64,000 bases of DNA from Rallus limicola (GCA_022605955.1 JAKCOZ010000003.1:56172179-56236178); one strand, 5' to 3'; positions 1-12,178 are shown, numbered from the stretch's first letter. Numbers and translations are program-made. Notes: generated from the sequence alone by a model not told the origin.

Positions 1-146
1 GTAGGAAGGAGGAGTTTAAAGAGGAAAGGCAGTATTATTGTATTACTTGTAGTGTTTATTTTGTATTTTGTTGAGGTAGCATCCCCGGCCTGACAAAGTC
101 CCAGGAATCAGCCCTGTAACTCTGATTTTCCTTTCTATGAGATATT

Positions 147-1067
147 TCATAGAATCATAGAAACATAGAATGTGTTAGGTTGGAAGGGACCTTTAGACGT
201 CATCTAGTCCTAACCCCATGCAGTAAGCAGAGACATCATCACTAGATCAGGTTTCTCAGAGCCCCATCCAACCTGACCTTAGTATCTCCAGGGATGGGGC
301 CTCCACTTCCTCTCTGAGCAACCTGTTCCAGTGATACACCACCCTCATTTTGAATATTTTTTCCTAGTATCCAAGCTAAATCTCCCCTTTTCTAGTTTAA
401 ATCCACTACCCCTCATCCATTACATGTCCTCATGAACAGTTCTTCCACAGCTTTCTTATAGGGACCTTTCAGGTAGTAGAAGGCTGCTATAAGGTCCCTC
501 CAGAACCTTCTTTTCTCCAAGTTGAACAAGACTTCTCTCAGCCTGTCCTCATAGGAGAGGTACTCCAGTCCTTGGATCATTTTTGTTACCCTCCTCTGGA
601 CATGCTCAAACAGGTCCATGTCCTTCTTGTGTTGAGGCCTTCAAAGCTGGGCACAGTATTCCAGGTGAGGTCTCACCAGAGCAGAGTAGAGGGGCAGAAT
701 CCCTCTCTCAATCTTCTGGCCACACTTCTTTTGATACAGCCCCGGATGCAGTTTGCTTTCTGGGCTGCAGATGCACATTGGTGGCTCATGTCCAGCTTCT
801 CATCCATGAGTCCTTTTCCTCAGGGCTGCTTTCCAGCATATCGTCTCCTAACCTGTATGGATAACAGGAGTTGTCCTGACCCAGGTTCAGGACCCTGCAT
901 CTGGCCTTGTTGAACCTCGTGAGGTTCACCTGGGCCCACTTCTGCAGCCTGTCCAGGTCCCTCTGGATGGCATCCCGTCCCTCCAGCTCATTAACCTCAC
1001 CACTCAGCTTCGTGACATCAGCGAATTGCTGAGAATGTACTCAGTCCCACTGTCAATATCTTTAATC
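147..1067 (-). mobile_element. CR1 LINE, 3' part (outer copy)
   Basis: Non-LTR retrotransposon of the avian CR1 family, read on the minus strand. Its 3' end lies at the left, where short AGAATCATAG-like repeats and the conserved TTGGAAGGGACC block occur (about 147-190). Moving right the copy runs back through the 3' end of ORF2. At about 1067 it is interrupted by another CR1 and it resumes at about 1448. It closely resembles the copy at 40041-40908, about 95% alike by eye, but the flanks differ, so these are separate insertions of one subfamily and not a duplicated block. The copy is 5' truncated, as is usual for CR1. Family recognition is from known CR1 sequence; the subfamily was not assigned. 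Confidence 0.93.
413..619 (-). pseudogene. CR1 ORF2 C-terminal fragment
   Basis: A 68-codon open stretch inside the CR1 encodes the region just after the reverse transcriptase core. It includes VQRRVTKMIQGLEYLSYEDR and a Leu/Lys-rich segment ending in KKAVEELFMRT, a conserved block of CR1 ORF2. It is a fragment with no start or stop of its own and is disrupted on both sides. In the sister copy at 40232-40513 the same frame stays open for 93 codons. No function is expected. Confidence 0.85.
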
Positions 1068-1447
1068 ACAGAATCATCAAATCATGGAATCACAAAATAT
1101 TCTGAGTTGGAAGGGCTTCATAAGGATCATTAGGTCCAACTCCTGGCTCCACAGAGGGCCAGCCAAGTCAGAGCATGGGACTGAGTGCACCATCCAGACA
1201 CTTATTGAACTCAGCCAAGCTGGGTGCTGTGACCACTTTCCTGGGGATCCTGTGCCAGTGCCCAACCACCCTCTCAGTAAAGAAACTCTTCCTAACATCC
1301 AACCTAAACCTCCCCCATTGCTGCTTCATGCTGTTCCCTCGGGTTCTGTCACTGGTCACAAAGAAAGGGGTGCCTGCCCCTTAACTCCTTCTCAACAGGA
1401 AGCCATAGACTGCAATGAGGTCTCCTCTCTTTTTCTCCAGGCTGATC
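1068..1447 (-). mobile_element. CR1 LINE 3' end nested in another CR1
   Basis: A second CR1 3' end begins here with its own terminal repeats (ACAGAATCATCAAATCATGG) and a TTGGAAGGGCTTCATAAGG block. It differs clearly in sequence from the outer element, so it belongs to another subfamily. It stops near the TCTCCAGGCTGA block. The outer CR1 then continues at AAACAACACTGGTCCCAG, the segment expected right after the outer copy's CAATATCTTTAAT. The two sides share a weak ATCTTTAA/ATCTTAAA match that could be a target duplication. Same orientation as its host. Breakpoints are good to about 10 bp. Confidence 0.85.
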
Positions 1448-1599
1448 TTAAACAACACTGGTCCCAGTATAGACCCTTGAGGAACACCACTTGTCACTGT
1501 CTTCCATCTGGACCTTGAGCCATTGACCACCACCCTCTGGATGTGACCATCCAGCCAATTCCATATCCACTGAACAGTCCACCCATCCAATCCATATGC
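1448..1599 (-). mobile_element. CR1 LINE, 5' remainder of the outer copy
   Basis: This is the continuation of the element at 147-1067 beyond the nested insertion. On the minus strand it encodes a reverse transcriptase stretch with [19 protein letters not shown] and the motif [14 protein letters not shown], which is the domain B turn of LINE reverse transcriptases. The open frame (about 1381-1590) runs straight from this remnant into the nested CR1, a chimera produced by the insertion. The CR1 ends at about 1599, where unique sequence begins; this is the 5' truncation point. Confidence 0.85.
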
Positions 1600-4500
1600 T
1601 AAAGAAGGCAGAAATAAATCACGAAGGAGAATACTTTAGAAAGCATTCTTCATCCTGAATTATGTCATGCAGAGTATCAAACATGGTCTGACACCGAAGA
1701 TAGCAATTTAAATCAAAGACCCCAGATATATACAGACAGAAGCAAGGAAACAAGCTAAGTAAAATATAAACAAACATTCGAAGTTTTGCCTAGGGTGTAC
1801 TTGCTTACAGAAGAAAAGCATGGTAGGAAACCTGCACAAAATGGTATAGATGCTTGTGTAAAATAAAAAAAAGCTGAAATACTGCATATGCATATGATTT
1901 GCATATGAAAACCATGCTTGGCATAGTGGGTGTCAGACCTGCTGAGATAGTATAATACAGCCAGAAAGTAACTTAGGGTTGCTAGGATAAGGTGGAACAT
2001 TTTGTTGATTTTGTAGAAGCATTAACCTCATCACTCATTCTGTGTATGCCTGGTTTGAAACAACATGAATTAATCATCCCATTATTACCTTGAGCCCATC
2101 CATTTATTTGTATGAATGGTTTCAGTGACTTATTTCTATTTTTATTTCCTTGTCCTTGTCACCTAATCTAAAAGTGGGTTTTTTTCCCAGTCGTTCAGCA
2201 AAGATAGTAAGTTTTTTTTTCTAAATCAGAAGCTGATTTACAAATCTAGATTAATGATGATCCTGTCTTCACAGGAGTCATTTAATACAGCTACAGGGTG
2301 AGCAGAATACCAGAAATTTTGGTTTTCTCTCTTGGATGATCAGCAACAGATTTTACATCTTTGATCCTCTTTAGATTGCCTCATCTCATCCAACAACATT
2401 TTGACCAAATTTTTGGGCTGGCACACCAGGCCCCAAGAAGTGTTGTGATTCCAAGTACTTTTCTTCTGAATCTGGTAACAAGAGATGGTAAAGAAAAGAA
2501 ACAATTTGAAGATTCTTTTTCCCTGGTTTTTTCCCCCCTCACAGCCGTCAGAGAATGGCAGCAACTGAATGTGCTGCTGCTTTGGCTTTTGTATCAAGTC
2601 TTCTGAAGCAAGGGCAGGTGGTGGAATTTTCTCATGAATCCCAAGTTGCTAAAGCTCCCATGCTCCGTTCTCAAGTCAAAGCAATCTTCTTCAAACTGCC
2701 TTCTTGAGCATAAACACGCAACAGTTTATTAGAAGACATTATAAAACACGCCATTAACAAAATATTCAATACAATCTTTTTTTGCAGAGAGAGATAAAGA
2801 GAACTTGACAGTGCTAAGAGCTGTTGTTTATATATTGCATATAACCCAGGAGCAGACACAACTTTGGATCAGATGAACAGCAAACAAGAGGGTTTTGCTG
2901 TTGATAATGTTAAATTGGGTAAGTTGAACAATTTCTAAAATGTGTCAGAGCAGAAAAGTACAGACCAATCCAAGGAGATGATGTGTTCCTAATTGAGCTG
3001 GGGCTGTCAGATATCTCTGTGTTATCTGCAGCTGGAAATGCAGTTGCACTTGGCTTTGAGGTGTTCTGTATGAAGCCGTGAATTCCAGAAGCTCTGGCTT
3101 CTCAGAAACTGCTGGCTTCCTGGCTACCCCCATAGAAAATTTGACAGATGAGTTTTCCTGGGAACCCAAGTTATACTCCAGCAACAGTTTTTGAAAGAAG
3201 AACGTATTTGTCGAGTATGACTTTTAATGGAGTGATATGCATGTAACTTTCAGCTTTCAACAAAAATCCAGTGCAACAAAACTGCAAGCAGTTTTAGTTA
3301 GGGTGTGAAAAACAGAAAAAGAAAAGAAAAAAAGAAAAGAACCCACTGTTCCTGAGATGATTTCTAAGCTGTTTTAGTCCCAAAGACATCTGTTGGCACA
3401 CTCAAGAAATTCGTAAGTTTGTGACATTTCATCCCAGTATAGAAATCCAGAAAGGCAATTATAGATGGGCAATATCCTGCTGGAAGATCTGCTGATTTCC
3501 TCTCAAGCAGCCTACTACCTTAGCTGATTTCAAATTAGAGAACAGTTCAGAGAAAGAACCAGGTAAGTGAGCTATGCATTACAACCCTCTGAAGCCCACA
3601 TATTCAACATTATTTTTTTATATAAAAGCAGGCCTGATTACTAACAGAACTCAGTTGCCATTCAGGCAAGTCCATAAAGTGGCAGTTGCAAAAGTACTTA
3701 ACACCATGGATGTCACCAGAGAAATAAAATATTACTGTTTGTGGGTGTTGAAGTCTTGTGCGAAGTTGTGCCACAAAGCCACAAATTCAAAATCAGCCCT
3801 TTAGCAGTCTAGGATGATAGCAACAATTGAGTAGCCTAGTCACAATCTTTTAAAACCTTATTGTACTTTTGGCTATGGGCACTGGAAATTATTATTATTG
3901 TGGTATAAAAAGACATAGAAGACTGAGTTCAGTCTTATTCCACCCATATAGATTAAGAGCAGTCAGTAAAGTGTATTGCAATTAATATGACACCTCCAAT
4001 ACTTTAAAACAGATTAAGTACATTTAAATGTTTTGGAATCTTAAAGCTCCACATGAAAGCATAACAGTGTTCAGTGCTTCACCGATGTAGAGAAGAGAAA
4101 ATGAAAACTGAAGTAGAAATATTGTTGATTTTGACTTCATTTTTTGTTTGCATCAGGTGGATTAAAGTAGTACCACTGCAAAATAAAATTCTACAGTCTG
4201 TGAAACATCCCTTTTTTCAGAGGGTAAAAATTTATCATGAATATTTAGGCATCCAAACATGAAACACATAAAAGATCTTCAGACTCCCACTCTACTGCTA
4301 CTGAATCATAAAAGTGATTAAAATCTTTAGCTGTACTGCTCTGACATTTAAAAGTACACGTGTCTAAGGCATATTTGCAGGCCTCCCCAAATGCTTTATT
4401 TAACTGGAGAAGGACAAAGAGCTATTAGCTAGTGTGTCCTGCTGGAATCCACAGACAAGTTGGTCCTAGGCCAGGCTCTTGGCTGGGACTTAGCCCAGAT

Positions 4501-6668
4501 CCTTGCATCCAGCTCTGCTTATGTGTTTTATTCAACCACCCTTCATATGAGTAATGAAGACTCATCTATGTCTCTGTCAGCTGAAAAATATACCTCTGGG
4601 AGAGCAAGTCATGTTGATATTCTATCTGCCTTGTATTTTCATCTACCAATTGGTTTATATTTTTGTCATGCAAAGAGAAATAGCTTTAAGAAGAAGAAGG
4701 TGCTATCCTCTTCTGCTCAGGGATTAGAGTAATTTCAAGAGCTGAGAGAGAGTTTGGGTTTCCACAGGTTGAAGTGATCATGGGGAAGAGACATATTTTC
4801 AGTGACAGTGAACTGTCACTGCTTCAGGTTTGCCTGTTGCATAGTGTGCCATATACCATGTCGTACTTCAAGATAATTCTTTCAGAAGTCAGAAAAGATT
4901 ATTTCAATGTGTTGGTTTAGGGCCAAATTTTTCTCCTTTTGGACTTTGAGGTTTTTCTTTCCTGGTGTCCAGTGGTGAATCCCTTTTCCATTTTGATCTT
5001 TCTCATTACAAAGTTGGATGATCTCATTATTGTATGTTTTAAAAAGAAAAGTCTATACAGGTATACTTGGGATCTTGTTTAAAAGATTTCACTGAAAATC
5101 TACACTCCTATTTTGAGATATGTATTAAATCTAACAATTGTTTTTATGAAAGTATAAATGCCAAATGTCTGGTTTATAAGTATAACAAACTCTAAAATAT
5201 ATTACAATGAAAGAAGGAATTCAAGATTTACATTGTCACTCACATTGCAGGTATAATATAGAATAGGATGTCATAACAGCCTTTTCATATTTTCCTTTGA
5301 AAAATTACAATTCTGTGCCTTTCTGTGCCTTTCAGCTAGCGTGATATGCCTAGATACGCTTTGAAGCAACACAATTAGAAAAGCAGCATTAATTTTCTCA
5401 TACTAAACCAACTGGCATCCTATTGACTTCTTCCACAATGTGTTCTGTGTGCCAGAATTTTATTAACTTGTCATGTCTGAGAAGAAAAATTTTGGGGTAA
5501 ACCATTACTGAGTTTTGTGCTCTAATAAGCTCAGTGTCACCCACATGAGCCAGCAGGAGCTGGCAAGAGAAGGCAGCTTCAGCTTCACAGGACTCATGTA
5601 GAACACAGGCAGCTTAGAAAATCTTAGCTGTGCAAAATTAAAGGTTAGGGTGAGACCATGTCTGCAAATATACTCAAGTGTTCCAAATTAAATCTCTCCT
5701 TTGGATGGCAGAATATTTGACAAATTTACACAACTATTGTTTTCTGGTAGAATCTGCTTGCCATTAACTCAGGGTTCAGGGCGAGAGCCTTATTACCCTC
5801 TACTCCTCTGCATGTCTACAGCCATACAGGAGACATGCATTCCTTCAGAAGCAAAACTCTAAAGAGCTCCAGCTACCTAAAAATATCTTTAAAATGTAGA
5901 AGTTTATTTCTGTACCTCTATAATTTTAAAACGATATCCACAGTAGCGGCAATATTCTTCCACAACAAATCTGGTCAGTCAGCAGAATATGATCTCCAAA
6001 TCATAGGTAGAAGAGAGAAACTGTCAGGTGACACATTGTATATGCTCCATTTTCTTTTTCCTTTAAAATTATCCGTATAGTCAGGGCTTTACCGGGGCAA
6101 AAACACGTGCTTATGCTTATATAATCATCACTTGTTCACAGGACTGATATCTCAAAAGCAATGTATAATGTAAGTCACAATTGGGAGCTAAAGAATTTAT
6201 TACTGTATTTATCTAATGTTTAACATAAGCATAAGCTGATATGCTGCCTAATTTCTTATTCTAAAAATCACAGGTCAAATAAAATGTAACGAAACAAAAC
6301 ACACAAATGTTCTAGGAAGCAAGAGACATCTAGAAAACATGAGGTTTGGGGGTTACATTTAGTATTTATATTTGTTTTTCAAATCTAAATTTCCCTGGAG
6401 TATATTTTTTTTCCTTAATTCTTTTCTTGTCTCAAGAAAAAAAATGTAACTCCACTAAAACTTGCAATATTATTCTTATATATGATTGATGAGTATTAGC
6501 AAAATCAAGAGGTTATTCTAGCCATTTGGAGGATGCTCTCTTTCCTCCTTCAAGCCTTTTATTTTCACTACTGCTTTTAATGAGTTCTTGTCACCAAGCT
6601 CCAAATCAGCTGTATCCTGGGGTCTTCTCACCAGTTCAACTCCTGTACACACTGTGATCTTATGCATC
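1600..6668. other. Unique AT-rich DNA, no gene seen
   Basis: No recognisable coding exon, RNA gene or mobile element. Open frames are short (under about 90 codons), lie on both strands and have no family resemblance. Small features: three CATATG steps with an octamer-like ATTTGCAT at 1885-1907; a pure purine run at 3314-3341; a 10-bp unit (TTCTGTGCCT) repeated about twice at 5311-5332; and the palindrome listed at 4800-4821. Confidence 0.6.
4800..4821. repeat. Inverted repeat, 10-bp arms, 2-bp spacer
   Basis: CAGTGACAGT (4800-4809) is followed by GA and then its exact reverse complement ACTGTCACTG (4812-4821). Not AT-only, so it is less easily explained by composition. It lies in unique sequence. 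Function unknown; it could be a footprint of a template-switch mutation. Confidence 0.9.
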
Positions 6669-6920
6669 TATTCACAGAATTGTAGGGGTTGGAAGGGACC
6701 TCGAGAGATCATCAGGTCCAACCCCCCTGTCAAAGCAGCTCCCTAGCTCATATTGCACTGATAAGCATCCAGACTGGTCTTGAATACCTCCAGAGAAGGA
6801 GACTCCACCACCTCCCTGGGCAGCCTGTCCCAGGCTCTGTCACCTTCACTGTGTAAAAGTTCTTCCCCATGTTGGTGCAGAACTTCCTGTGCTCCAGCTT
6901 GCAGCCATTGTCCCTTGACC
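6669..6920 (-). mobile_element. CR1 LINE, short 3' fragment
   Basis: The 3' end is at the left (TTCACAGAATTGTAGGGGTTGGAAGGG broken across 6672-6698), followed by the standard CR1 blocks TCCACCACCTCCCTGGGCAG and CTGTGCTCCAGCTTGCAGCC. The match fades after CATTGTCCCTTG near 6915, so this is a copy of about 250 bp, severely 5' truncated. The GGGTTGGAAGGGACCTCGAG 3' block sets it apart from the 147-1599 subfamily. On the minus strand a 72-codon frame here is only the CR1 tail. Confidence 0.88.
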
Positions 6921-7610
6921 ATGAATCCTTCCTTGATTTTTTTCCTGGGCTAGGTCTGACATCCAAGTGTCTCCTGGTTCACATACAGACCCTGGAGTCC
7001 TGTTATGTAGCATGTAGCATGTTATGTAGATGCTATCACAAGACCTGTAATATTCTATTTCATAAGGTGAGAATCTCAGGAATTATTATTTTTGTGTTAT
7101 TAATTTCTTAATCCTTATGATAATGGAGGGAAGTTTAACAATCTGCCCCATATGAACCAGAAAGAAAATTAAATGAATCCCAGATGTACTAAACTTCTAC
7201 AGATTTTCTGAGGTTCAACAGATGAGTTTTTAAGTGCTTAGTATTGGCAGCACTGGATGCATATGACTGGTTGGAAATTATTTCTTTTTGGTGAAACATG
7301 TTTTCATTGGAAATGTTGATTCATCTAAACCAAAATATTTTCTGGGAAAAGGTCATGTTCAAAAAGCTCCTTGAACATTTTAAAATATTTTCTGTTAACA
7401 CTTTCAAACTCTAAAATTTCCAGTTCTAAATCAAAACACTCTATTAGAGAACAATACAAAGAGTAAACTGATGCATAGTCACACTGACAAGCATTCACTG
7501 AATACGGGGGAGCCATGATGGATTGACTGACCAAGCTGTATAACACCAAAAATGTATTTTCCAATGGTAACTTTCCAGGTCTTCCTTAAGAAGGATGGAT
7601 TCACTTGGCT

Positions 7611-7632
7611 GGGGGGGAGCAGCGAGGGGGGG
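7611..7632 (+). other. Potential G-quadruplex tract
   Basis: Two runs of seven G (7611-7617 and 7626-7632) are separated by AGCAGCGA. Each run can supply two G-triplets with a 1-nt loop, so the stretch fits a four-tract quadruplex pattern on the plus strand. It stands out in an otherwise AT-rich neighbourhood and sits 3 bp from a perfect hairpin. Folding is inferred, not shown. Confidence 0.5.
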
Positions 7633-7635
7633 AAG

Positions 7636-7659
7636 AAGCCATCAGTTTACTGATGGCTT
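7636..7659. repeat. Perfect hairpin, 10-bp stem, 4-nt loop
   Basis: AAGCCATCAG (7636-7645), loop TTTA, then CTGATGGCTT (7650-7659). The stem is perfect and includes both GC and AT pairs. It is too short for a microRNA precursor. It is not known to belong to any repeat family. Confidence 0.9.
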
Positions 7660-8680
7660 TATAATGTGCATATAAAGCTGATGTGTGTGGAAAAAATGAA
7701 ACAAGCCGGCCCTGAATTTCTAATACTACGGTCACACGAAAAGGATTTCGTAACATTCAGATTAAAACCTATGAGTCTTCCTTGCCCGAGCAGCTAAAAG
7801 TAAAACCTAAAACAGGTGCAGAATGGTGAGGTGGATAAAGAAAGTTTCATGCCTTACGAGATTTGTAGCACATCTCTCTAGTAATTGATTTTCTTATTCA
7901 ATCAAATATTTAACAGGTTATGTTATTTTCTAAATTAAGTTCTGCAGACACAAGAACTGGAAGGGTCCCATTTTAAGTAATGAACCAGACCTGCAGTTTT
8001 GATATGAGGGAAATAAAATATGTGGAAGAAAATCAGAACAATATCGGTGATTTGGGATTTCCTGTTTAGCAGATCTTACCTGTTTAAAATTCTCATATTC
8101 CAAACATAGGTTTATTTGATCTGAAGTAAAAAGGTGGAGATACTTATACATAAACTACAGAGATGTTAAAGCCTGTTTTTTGTGCAGTGGGGGGAGATAA
8201 ATTCGAGGTGATACTGTGTGACTATTTTTAAAACTTGAGAAATTACATTTTTGAAAGAAGACATAATTAGTTCTCTGCTGTCATTTAAGTTTCTTGCTCT
8301 TTGATTGCTGTTTCTTTGACCTTATGAAACCGGCATCATGAGGTATAATTCCTGATGTTACTCTTTCTCAGATGCTGCTAAAGCTCCAAGAGAACTCAGA
8401 AATGAGATATCTGTATGTTCTATTAAAATATCAGAATGTAGCACATCATTCTTCATAATGCACATGCCTATTTATTGCAACATATGTAATCAAAACAAAC
8501 ATGCACTAATTAGCTGAGTTTTATGTTGGCAAATACTGCTTGCTTAACTAGCTGGTGTTATCAACTGTTAATGATGCCATTCTCGTGAGTGCAGTAGTGA
8601 GTGAAATCTAAGAATATGTGGAAATGACAGTCAATCAGCCTTTCTCAAAAGGCTGGTCTTTGAATCTTAGACAGCAGCAG

Positions 8681-9357
8681 TGTCCAGGTTTCAGCTGAAA
8701 TGGAGTTAATTTTCTTCCTAGTATTTGGTATAGTGCTGAGTTTTGGATTTAGGATAAGAATAACACTGATAACACCCTAATGATTTTAGTTGTTGCTAGG
8801 TAGGTGTTTTGTCTATCGTAAATCAAGGACTTTCCAGCTTCCCACGCCCTGCCAGATGCACAAGAAGCTGGGGGAGCCAAGCCAGGATGGCTGACCCAGA
8901 CTGGCCAAAGGGATATTCCACACCATGTAATGTCATGCTCTGGATAGCTAGGGAAGTGAGCCAGGATGCATATTCAGTGCTTGGAAACAGACTGGGAATT
9001 AGGTTGGGTTTTTTTTCCCCCACAGGTAGTGAGAAATAACAAAAATCGTCATAATCATCACCCTTGGAATTGTTTCATTTCAGGTTGAATGAGGCTTTGG
9101 GCAAAATGATCTAGTGGAGGGCATCCCTGCTCAAATCAGGGGATTGGAACTAGATGATCTTTGAGGTCCCTTCCAACCCAAACCATTCTTTGATTCTATC
9201 ATCATCATCATCACTTCCTTTTTTATCCTATCAAACTGTCTTTATCTAACCCATGTTTGTTTTTTTTTTCCTTTCCATTCTCCTCCCCATCCCCTTGCAC
9301 AGGGAGAGGTGAACAAGTGGGTGTGTGGGTATTTAGTTATCAACTGGGATTACACCA
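8681..9357 (-). mobile_element. Avian endogenous retrovirus LTR (type 1, copy A)
   Basis: A solo LTR-like unit, read on the minus strand. Its plus-strand left end (TGTCCAGGTTTCAGCTGAAA, then GGAGTTAATTTTCTTCCTAG) and right end (ACTGGGATTACACCAC) match the two ends of a well-known bird LTR whose 5' end reads TGTCATGGTTTAACCCCAG. The interior GGAATATCCCTTTGGCCAG block on the minus strand also fits. A very similar copy lies at 20775-21313, and a plus-strand relative at 56515-57196. A CR1 3' end is inserted at about 9076-9199. No internal retroviral genes adjoin it, and no clear target duplication survives. I could not assign the family name with certainty. Confidence 0.8.
9076..9199 (+). mobile_element. 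CR1 LINE 3' end nested in LTR copy A
   Basis: About 125 bp of CR1 3' end on the plus strand: CAGGTTGAATGAGGCTTTGG, CTAGTGGAGGGCATCCCTGC, GAGGTCCCTTCCAACCC and the terminal TTCTTTGATTCTAT, ending in an ATC repeat. LTR sequence resumes at about 9214 with CTTCCTTTTTTATCCTATC. The related copy at 20775-21313 lacks this block, which shows that it is an insertion and therefore younger than the LTR. Confidence 0.85.
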
Positions 9358-11489
9358 CTTCTAAAATTTACTTTTTGTTAGATAAAGTGATGGAACTGGT
9401 AAGCCAGCCAAAGGCAAAAAGAAACCATGAAAGAATCTGGGAGGCAGTACAAATTTAGATATCGGGAGTCATGCTGCAAGTATTTCTTCCTACTTTCAGG
9501 CATACAAAGCAGCACACAGAGAAAAAAGAAATCTTAGTGAAAGGAAGAAAGATGACATTTGAGCCATGAGCAGTCATGGTGGTTTCTCACAGGGCATTCT
9601 TCAAACCAATGCAGTTTCTGTTTCATCTCCACTTCCCATTTCTGGAAGAATTTACACATGATGATATTGGAATAGTGAAAATTACCTAAGATGGCTTTCT
9701 CTGTGGTACTGATTGGGGTTCTACTTAGTTGTTAGAAGTTGCATTTTTTTGAGATGGATTTCCCAGCAGAGGAATAAACAGGCTAGAAGTGGAGCCCCAG
9801 AGATGAAGATGGGGAATGATGAAGTGTGATCCTAAATGGATGCACGGGAACGGAGTGAGGCATGATGTTCCACTACTAGCTTATCTCAGCTTTCATAAGT
9901 TTTACAAAAATATTAAGTAGGACAGTTGGGCAGGAGAAAAGAGCAGTAACTTCACAGCTGTGACTGAACATCCAAGGTAGTTGTGAACAAAGCATCTGCT
10001 ACTCTAGCAGTGAAGCTATAGCAAAGTGAAGTTTAGCACACTTTCAATCCAAACGTTTGCTCAAATTTTTGGGCAAATACTCAGTTACTGCAGCTTTCCA
10101 ACTCTACTGCCTCAGCTGCATTGCAGGCAGTGCCTCAGCTGGGAATTTAAAAGGTAGTTCAAACATACCTACACAAAAAATAAACAAATAAACCCAAAAT
10201 ACTAAAAGGTCAGAACTGAGGAAAAGATATCAAGTTTTACTTGTCTCTGCTATGGCTTCTGCTACAGCTTCATGACCAGTTTTAACCTCTGATTAGCATC
10301 TTGATTTTTTTTAAAAGGTTACCTCACAGATGGCAAGGGTTAGTAGGAAGCACTATACTAATGCCTTCATAACATGATCTTGCTTTTATGCTCTGAGCTT
10401 AAAGGATCACAGGTGATACTAGCTGATCCCCTTCTTTCCCTTCTGCCCCCTCCCATCCAAACATTAATCTTCATACAACACAACATCTGTTAGGTTTGTC
10501 TTGTATTCCTCTGTTGTCTTCAGTCATAACCTTGTGAAGGCAAACAGGAGTTGCAGACTTTTTTTTTTTAAGCTTTTTGTTAATAATAGGTATTTTCCAA
10601 CTCTATATTTCAGATAGGAAATTTTTTTTACATTAGTGTGACCTTATTTTTTTCCTACTTTTTTCCACTTTAATGGTTTTGCCTTGGGGTTATACACTAG
10701 ATTTCAAAGGCTGGATTTAGTAGACTAGAACATCTTGTTAACTTGTGTTTCTATCAGGGTCTTTCATCTCAAAAGCAGATTGCTCCATCAAAGGCACTTA
10801 TGAGTAAAATTTCAAAGATGCTTAAATGAAATCAGGGGTGGCAACTTAGATTTCCTTCAGCTCCACAGAAAGCATAATAATGGTGTTCTGCTTTATAATT
10901 TTGTGTTCAAAACTTTGTGTACTATTTATCAGAACAGCTGAAGAGAAGTAATAAGAAAAATATCTTTCTTATAGCACAGCCAAAAAACATGTAATAAACT
11001 GTTATTATTCTGAAAACTGTTGTTAGAGCTAGGGTGGACTTTTACCACATATAAGGCAACGCTTGTAAGTAAAGGTGTAAAAACAGATTCATAGGTCTAG
11101 TTCAAGATGAAGGTTTTACATGTTAAGCTGAGGCTGATATATGTAAACAAAGACAGGTATCTCAAATTTATGGTAAGTATAATCTCTTTAAAATGCCAGA
11201 GTTTCTGGAATAAATACTACAATACATGTCTCTCTAAACAAGAAAATCAGTCATTGTTGATTTTACTGATTAACTGGTAGACAGTGAGAGTATAATAAAC
11301 ACAAAACACAGTCTTCACAGTAGTTGGGATGGAAGGACTGATTACCTGGATTTTAGAGGCAAAGTCTTCCAGCATCTTATGTATTACACTTCTATTTGTG
11401 TATGTTCGCTTATATTCGATATATTTTGATTTACAAGAGATTAAAATTAAAACATCGATAAAGACAACAATATAATAGCTTTTTTGTAT
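9358..11489. other. Unique AT-rich DNA, no gene seen
   Basis: No recognisable exon, RNA gene or mobile element. There are poly-T runs at about 10560-10569 and 10622-10629. Open frames are short and unrelated to any family I know. Confidence 0.55.
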
Positions 11490-12178
11490 AGCTTCACAGC
11501 TTTGGAGAAGACCAAATGGTTCTAGTGTCTTGGTGGACAAAAAAATGAGTATGAGCTGACAATGTGTGCTTGCTGCCCAGAAAGCAAATTGCATCCTGGA
11601 CTGCATCATAATCAGTGTGACCAACAATTTGACAGAGGTGATTCTCTTCCTCTATGCAATTCTTGTGAGACCCCTTCTGGAATGCTGCTTACAGTTCTGG
11701 GGTCCCCAGTACAAGAAAGACATGGAGCTGTTGGAGTGAGTCCAGAGGAGCACCATGAAGATGATGAGAGGGATGGAGCACCTTGCCTATGAAGACAGAT
11801 CAAGGGGTGGACTTATTCAGCCTCCAGAAGGCAAGGCTCCAGGGAGACCTTATAGCAGACTTCTAGAACCTGAAGGAAGATGCCTACAAGAAAGGTGGGG
11901 AAGGACTGTTTATAAAGGTATAGAGTGATAAGTATAAGCAATGATGGCCTTAAAGACTAGATATAAGGAAGAAATCATTCAGAAAGGTGGTAAGACACTG
12001 GCACAGGCTGCCCAGAGAAGTTGTGGCTGCCCCCTCCCTGGCAGTGTTCAAGGCCAGGTTGGATGGGACTTTGGGCAACCTGGGCTAGTGGAGGGTGTTC
12101 CTGCCCGTGGCAGGGGGTTGGGACCAGATGGTCTTTGATGTCACTTCCAACCCAAACCAGTCTGTGATTCTATGCACT
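11490..12178 (+). mobile_element. CR1 LINE, 3' part
   Basis: A 5'-truncated CR1 in plus orientation. It starts near the GTCTTGGTGGAC block (11528-11539), runs through the GTGAGACCCCTTCTGGAATG and GAGTGAGTCCAGAGGAGCAC blocks, and ends with CTTCCAACCCAAACCAGTCTGTGATTCTATG at about 12148-12176. It encodes the ORF2 tail only in pieces, with frameshifts and stops. Divergence from other copies looks moderate. The left boundary is uncertain by about 30 bp. Confidence 0.9.

Larger units (their letters stand above)
6921..8680. other. Unique AT-rich DNA, no gene seen
   Basis: No exon or RNA gene recognised. Local duplications of TAGCATG/TTATGTAG occur around 6998-7032. The two standout items are a G-rich run at 7611-7632 and a hairpin at 7636-7659, listed separately. 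Confidence 0.55.
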
